Part shown: positions 5,465 through 5,603 of the stretch, piece by piece
How the letters are laid out: the number at the start of each line of letters is the position of its first letter
How positions within the stretch are numbered: the stretch's first letter is position 1
Assembly: GCA_947175285.1 (NCBI GenBank)
Contig: CAMWMM010000355.1
Span: 1-5,603 of the forward strand
Reading direction: 5' to 3'
Origin: an uncultured Lachnospiraceae bacterium
GTDB lineage: Bacteria; Bacillota_A; Clostridia; Lachnospirales; Lachnospiraceae
DNA length: 5,603 nucleotides
The notes under the pieces: model-generated
Told to the model about the DNA's origin: nothing
The model's database searches: none
What the model saw: only the letters and a program-made list of their open reading frames with translations
Position numbers and translations under genes: made by a program

Positions 5465-5603
5465 AAACAGTAAATCTGCTCCGCTTATTAACTGTGTTAG
5501 CAGGATATCTGCTAATCTGTCTGCTTCACAAATTCTTCCTTATGAGGGTCATACCCTCAAAACCAAATACCAAAAATCTCCATCCGTTTGCTTTCACTTC
5601 TAT
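5465..5603. other. Non-coding DNA upstream of tRNA-Asn with two perfect hairpins
   Basis: No gene is supported here. TTAGCAG/CTGCTAA (5497-5515, 7-bp stem, 5-nt loop) and TGAGGGT/ACCCTCA (5543-5559, 7-bp stem, 3-nt loop) are exact inverted repeats. Neither has a T-run on either strand, so neither looks like a terminator. On the - strand the second is preceded by GGTATTTGGTTTTGAGGG, which recalls processing stems in clostridial rRNA operon spacers. An rRNA operon may lie beyond the right edge, but that is an impression only. Confidence 0.4.

Overview
The window looks like low-GC Firmicutes DNA, probably a clostridial or Lachnospiraceae-type genome. The support is strong purine-rich ribosome binding sites, A/T-rich intergenic DNA, an extended -10 promoter and a tRNA-Asn without an encoded CCA. 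No marker here fixes the genus.

Layout. (1) Positions 1-1210 hold a ROK-family transcriptional regulator on the + strand. In front of it is a compact promoter region with a near-palindromic candidate operator and a possible divergent promoter pointing out of the window. (2) Positions 1319-1432 hold a Rho-independent terminator followed by a 5'-truncated tRNA-Asn copy, both on the - strand. (3) Positions 1433-5390 are a roughly 4 kb accessory segment. It starts with a short relic of a broken reading frame (about 1486-1690). The rest is a tight three-gene operon on the - strand, transcribed right to left: an endonuclease/exonuclease/phosphatase (EEP, DNase I-like fold) protein of 367 aa, an unrecognised 642 aa helical protein with TPR-like repeats and a hydrophobic Gly/Pro/Ala-rich stretch, and a 175 aa protein whose start overlaps the preceding gene by 13 bp. 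(4) Positions 5333-5464 hold a second terminator and an intact tRNA-Asn(GTT), again on the - strand. (5) Positions 5465-5603 are non-coding DNA upstream of the tRNA with two perfect short hairpins.

The central observation is that the operon lies exactly between the 3' end of an intact tRNA-Asn and a same-orientation copy of that tRNA's 3' 61 nt (65 aligned positions, 62 identical, 4021 bp apart). This is the geometry left by integration of a genomic island at a tRNA 3' end. No integrase is present, so the segment is either a decayed or mobilised-in-trans mini-island, or a duplicated tRNA locus with cargo between the copies. A nuclease-fold effector with a large repeat-containing partner and a small co-translated protein, alone at a tRNA hotspot, is what a compact phage-defence or other conflict module would look like. 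I do not recognise it as a named system, and its function is inference from fold and context only.
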